Below, one piece after another: positions 61,441 through 64,000 of a stretch of DNA of 64,000 nucleotides (the stretch's first letter is position 1; each line of letters begins with the position of its first letter). The DNA comes from Glutamicibacter nicotianae (GTDB lineage Bacteria > Actinomycetota > Actinomycetes > Actinomycetales > Micrococcaceae), in NCBI RefSeq assembly GCF_006539525.1, contig NZ_BJNE01000010.1:57282-121281 (forward strand). Direction: 5' to 3'. The position numbers and the translations under genes were made by a program. The notes under the pieces were generated by a model. It was given only the letters and a program-made list of their open reading frames with translations. It had not been told where the DNA came from and ran no database searches.

Positions 61441-63042
61441 TTAGGCGTCAGATGCCGCGTGGCCGGCAGCGGGTTGGAGGATGAATCGGATTTTGCTTCC
61501 GGGAGGAAGCTGCGCGGCTGCGCTCAGGTCTTCGGCAATGACGGTGGCGATCACCGGGTAGCCGCCGGTCACCGGGTGGTCTGCGAGAAACAGCACCGGC
61601 AGGCCGGAGGGCGGCACCTGCAGGGATCCGCGGGCCACGCCTTCGCTGGCCAGCTCGCCTTCGCGCACGCGCTGCAGCGGATGCTGCCCGGTAGCCAGGC
61701 GGACGCCCACGCGGTTGGATTCGCTGGTGACGTCCCAGACCTGCGCGGTGAGCTGCTCAAGGCCTGCCGGGCCGAACCAGTCGGCGCGCGGACCGGGGAT
61801 GACGCGCAGCGTGTACACGCCGCTAGCGTCCGGTACCGGCAGGGTGCTCGGTTCGCTGTTGCCGACAATGTGGCCGATGCGCTGGCGCTGCACCTCAAGC
61901 ATGCTCCCGGCCTGCAACGGCTCGGGGCCCAGCCCGGAGAGGGTATCGGTGGACAGCGAGCCGAGGACCGGCTCCTGCGCGATGCGCCCGCGCACCGCGA
62001 GGTAGCTGCGCAGCCCGCGCCCAGCTGGTCCAACATCCAGGCGCTCGCCGTGCAGCAGGGCGAACGGCGCGTTCATCGCCACCCGGCGCGGGGTGCGCAG
62101 CTCATCGTCCTCGGCCGGGGTGATCCACAGTTCGGCTTCGGCTCCGGAGAGCGCCAGCACCTGGTCCTGAACGGCTTCGATGCTCAGGCGGCTGCCGAGG
62201 TTCTCGATGACTGCCTGCCCTGGCTGGTTGCCCACCAGGCGGTTGGCCTGGCGGAAGGCTGCCGGGTCGGCTGCGCCGGCGACGCCGACACCCAGGTTGC
62301 CGTAGCCGATGCGCCCGGCATCCTGCAGCAGCGATTGCAGCCCGGGATCAACGATCCGCAGGCCTCCGACGCCGGGATCCTGCACGGTGGCGGGCTGGGT
62401 GGCCGGTGCCTGGAGGGAAATCCTTTCGGTGGCAGGAATGAACTTCACGGTGTCCTGCGGGCGGATCAGCGCAGGATTCTCGCGGTCCAAGTCCCACATC
62501 TGCAGATCGGTATGGCCGATTAGCTGCCATCCGCCGGGAGATTGGCGCGGGTAGACGGCCGAGTAGTCCCCAGCCAGTGCGACAGCGCCAGCGGGCACCT
62601 TGGTGCGCGGGGTATCGCGGCGCGGGACATTCAGCAGCTGGTTCTCGCCGAGCAGATAGGCAAAGCCCGGGGCGAAGCCGCCGAACACCGCACGCCAGGC
62701 CTGGCCGGAATGGGCCTTGATGACCCCGTCGATGCCCAGGCCGGTCAGTTCGGCCACGGCAGCCAGATCCTCGCCGTCATAGTGCACCGGAACCTCGACG
62801 ACCTTGCCAGCTGCGTGCGCAACAGCGCCGATGTCCAGTCCGGGCAGCTGCTCGCTGGCCTGGGCGGCTTCTTCGGAGGTCCCGAATTTCAGGAACAGGG
62901 TTTGGGCTGCAGAAAGCAGGTCGCGCTGCCCGGGCAGCGGGGATGCTTCCAGCACGGCAGTGAGCGCCAGCACCGAGTCGAGCGAATCGAGGTCTACCAG
63001 CAGGTCGTGCGATCCTGCCCGGTGGATGGCGCGGATGCTCAC
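61441..63042 (-). CDS. pxpBC: 5-oxoprolinase subunits B and C fused (KipI-KipA)
   Basis: 533 residues. Residues 1-205 are PxpB/Kip[59 protein letters not shown] and [15 protein letters not shown]. Residues 225-533 are PxpC/Kip[45 protein letters not shown] and [30 protein letters not shown] wording near the end. With PxpA they hydrolyse 5-oxoproline to glutamate using ATP. B and C are separate genes in Bacillus; fusion is common in actinobacteria. ATG overlaps the pxpA stop by 4 bp. Confidence 0.92.
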   Translation of the reverse strand: MSIRAIHRAGSHDLLVDLDSLDSVLALTAVLEASPLPGQRDLLSAAQTLFLKFGTSEEAAQASEQLPGLDIGAVAHAAGKVVEVPVHYDGEDLAAVAELTGLGIDGVIKAHSGQAWRAVFGGFAPGFAYLLGENQLLNVPRRDTPRTKVPAGAVALAGDYSAVYPRQSPGGWQLIGHTDLQMWDLDRENPALIRPQDTVKFIPATERISLQAPATQPATVQDPGVGGLRIVDPGLQSLLQDAGRIGYGNLGVGVAGAADPAAFRQANRLVGNQPGQAVIENLGSRLSIEAVQDQVLALSGAEAELWITPAEDDELRTPRRVAMNAPFALLHGERLDVGPAGRGLRSYLAVRGRIAQEPVLGSLSTDTLSGLGPEPLQAGSMLEVQRQRIGHIVGNSEPSTLPVPDASGVYTLRVIPGPRADWFGPAGLEQLTAQVWDVTSESNRVGVRLATGQHPLQRVREGELASEGVARGSLQVPPSGLPVLFLADHPVTGGYPVIATVIAEDLSAAAQLPPGSKIRFILQPAAGHAASDA

Positions 63043-63797
63043 GCGAAGCTCCGGATCTGCACGCCGGCGTGTTCCAGGCCGGCGCGCACGGCGCTGGCCA
63101 TGGCCACGGCGCCGGCGGTGTCGCCGTGCAGGCAGATGCTTTCGGCAGGCATCTTGATGGTGCTGCCGTCCACGGCAGCAATGGTGCCTTCGGTGGCCAG
63201 GCGGACCATGTTCTCGGTGACCGCAGCCGGGTCGTGGAGCACGGCGTTGGCTTCGCGGCGCGAGACCAGGGTGCCTTCCGGGGTGTAGTTGCGGTCGGCG
63301 AAGGCTTCGGCGACGCCGCGCAGGCCGGCGGCTTCGGCCTTCTGCAGGGCAACGGAGCCGGGAAGCAGCAGCACCGGCAGGTCGGTGCCGAAGGCCTTGA
63401 TGGCATCGATGACAGCCTGGGCGTGCACCTCGTGGTGCACGATGGTGTTGTACAGGGCGCCGTGCGGCTTGACGTACTTGATTTCGCTGCCGGCGCTGCG
63501 GGCCAGCGCCTGCAGGGCACCGAGCTGGTAGAGCACGTCATCGGCCAGTTCGGTGGCGGAGCAATCCAGGAAGCGGCGGCCGAAGCCTGCCAGGTCGCGG
63601 TAGCCCACGTGGGCGCCGATGGTGACCTGGGCTGCCACGGCATCGCGGCAGGTCTGGGCGATGGTGCTCGGATCTCCGGCGTGGAAGCCGCAGGCGACGT
63701 TGGCGGAGGAAACGGAGGTGAAGATGGCGGCATCGTCGCCCATCTTCCAGTTGCCGAAGGACTCTCCGACGTCCGAATTCAGGTCTATATATGGCAT
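63039..63797 (-). CDS. pxpA: 5-oxoprolinase subunit A (LamB/YcsF family)
   Basis: 252 residues, full length. [12 protein letters not shown] opens the protein, then [44 protein letters not shown] and [16 protein letters not shown], all strongly conserved in the family. First gene of the minus-strand unit pxpA-pxpBC-accBC-gntR. The promoter region upstream holds TTGTTCAACAA 56 bp before the ATG. Confidence 0.94.
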   Translation of the reverse strand: MPYIDLNSDVGESFGNWKMGDDAAIFTSVSSANVACGFHAGDPSTIAQTCRDAVAAQVTIGAHVGYRDLAGFGRRFLDCSATELADDVLYQLGALQALARSAGSEIKYVKPHGALYNTIVHHEVHAQAVIDAIKAFGTDLPVLLLPGSVALQKAEAAGLRGVAEAFADRNYTPEGTLVSRREANAVLHDPAAVTENMVRLATEGTIAAVDGSTIKMPAESICLHGDTAGAVAMASAVRAGLEHAGVQIRSFA

Positions 63798-63852
63798 TGT
63801 GATCCCCGTCTCGTGAAAACCTCTTGGTAAAAGAATGCCTCAATTTCCGTAA

Positions 63853-63863
63853 TTGTTCAACAA
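63853..63863 (-). promoter_or_regulatory. GntR-type operator before pxpA
   Basis: TTGTTCAACAA inside a longer ATTGTTCAACAAT palindrome, identical to the first operator of the ycsG-like gene 8.5 kb away. Suits repression of pxpA by the GntR protein of the cluster. Confidence 0.75.
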
Positions 63864-63955
63864 TCTTGACGTCGAGTTTGGAGGACAGCTCTACGGAGGA
63901 CCGGAGGAATTGCCCCGAATTGCGTGCTGAACAGGAGAATTGCGCAAGGAATGAG

Positions 63956-63999
63956 AAAACCCGGGGCCGGGGATTCCTTATGGAATCCCCGGCCCCGGG
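63956..63999 (-). terminator. Terminator at the right edge
   Basis: An 18-bp perfect stem CCCGGGGCCGGGGATTCC with complement and a TTAT loop. On the minus strand it is followed by TTTTC, so it ends a leftward gene lying beyond the window; the other flank is cut off. Confidence 0.85.
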
Positions 64000-64000
64000 C

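Noticed and set aside
1..64000. tRNA, rRNA, insertion sequences, prophage or integrase
   Set aside because: No such feature could be recognised on either strand.

Overview
The window looks like chromosome of a high-GC Gram-positive actinobacterium, most probably Micrococcaceae (Arthrobacter/Glutamicibacter-like). Support: strong GC bias at third codon positions, long spurious antisense frames, GTG/TTG starts, a PerM/DUF6350 gene near purN and purH, an Rpf-LysM resuscitation factor, and an RskA-type anti-sigma factor. No rRNA, tRNA, insertion sequence, phage gene or CRISPR array is visible, and nearly all genes are intact.

Layout. 1-1.8 kb: the end of a DHA2 drug exporter and a GntR regulator. 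1.9-6.7 kb: an acyl-CoA operon (CoA transferase, glutaryl-CoA dehydrogenase, semialdehyde dehydrogenase, 3-hydroxyacyl-CoA dehydrogenase) best read as glutarate/lysine degradation, with a perfect palindrome in its promoter. 6.7-9.8 kb: a flavin-binding PPOX protein, an App1 phosphatase, a thioesterase and a siderophore-interacting reductase. 9.8-10.1 kb: a highly structured intergenic segment that looks like a stand-alone RNA gene under an iron-box-like promoter. 10.1-12.9 kb: two alkylation-repair glycosylases and an ArsR/cation-efflux pair. 13-16.3 kb: a MacB/FtsX-type ABC exporter. 16.8-22.3 kb: jetA-jetB-jetC of a Wadjet (MksFEB-like SMC) system with no jetD nuclease beside it. 22.5-27.2 kb: a deacetylase lipoprotein and a large RecB-like nuclease/helicase. 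27.3-31 kb: membrane proteins, then Rpf. 31.1-36.8 kb: a CoA transferase, a PaaX-type regulator with tryptophan 2,3-dioxygenase, an FMN reductase, and the last two steps of homoprotocatechuate meta-cleavage. 36.9-52.4 kb: PerM, purN and purH, the two purine genes being 10.5 kb apart with an SDR carrying a zinc ribbon, an ECF sigma/anti-sigma pair with a divergent lipoprotein, an alpha-mannosidase, a phosphatase, TetR, a sugar-porter MFS and a DUF4303-like gene between them. 52.4-55.5 kb: a looser, less GC-rich patch of small genes (VbhA-like protein, two GNATs, a conserved hypothetical). 55.5-63.8 kb: a 5-oxoproline gene cluster in the style of Bacillus ycsFGI-kipIAR.

How genes work together. 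The clearest regulatory reading is in the last cluster. The divergent units ycsG-ycsI (+) and pxpA-pxpBC-accBC-gntR (-) carry the same 11-bp palindrome TTGTTCAACAA (with one close variant) in their upstream regions, and the last gene of the minus-strand unit is a FadR-type GntR regulator that is the natural ligand for it. Likewise the ECF sigma factor and the divergent secreted lipoprotein have matching GGGTGAAC-N17-CGTCT(A/T) promoters, implying autoregulation plus one direct target. The minus-strand unit of the 5-oxoproline cluster encodes all the domains found in urea carboxylase (biotin carboxylase, biotin carrier, CT-like KipI/KipA) on separate proteins, which leaves open whether carboxylation takes part in lactam opening here.
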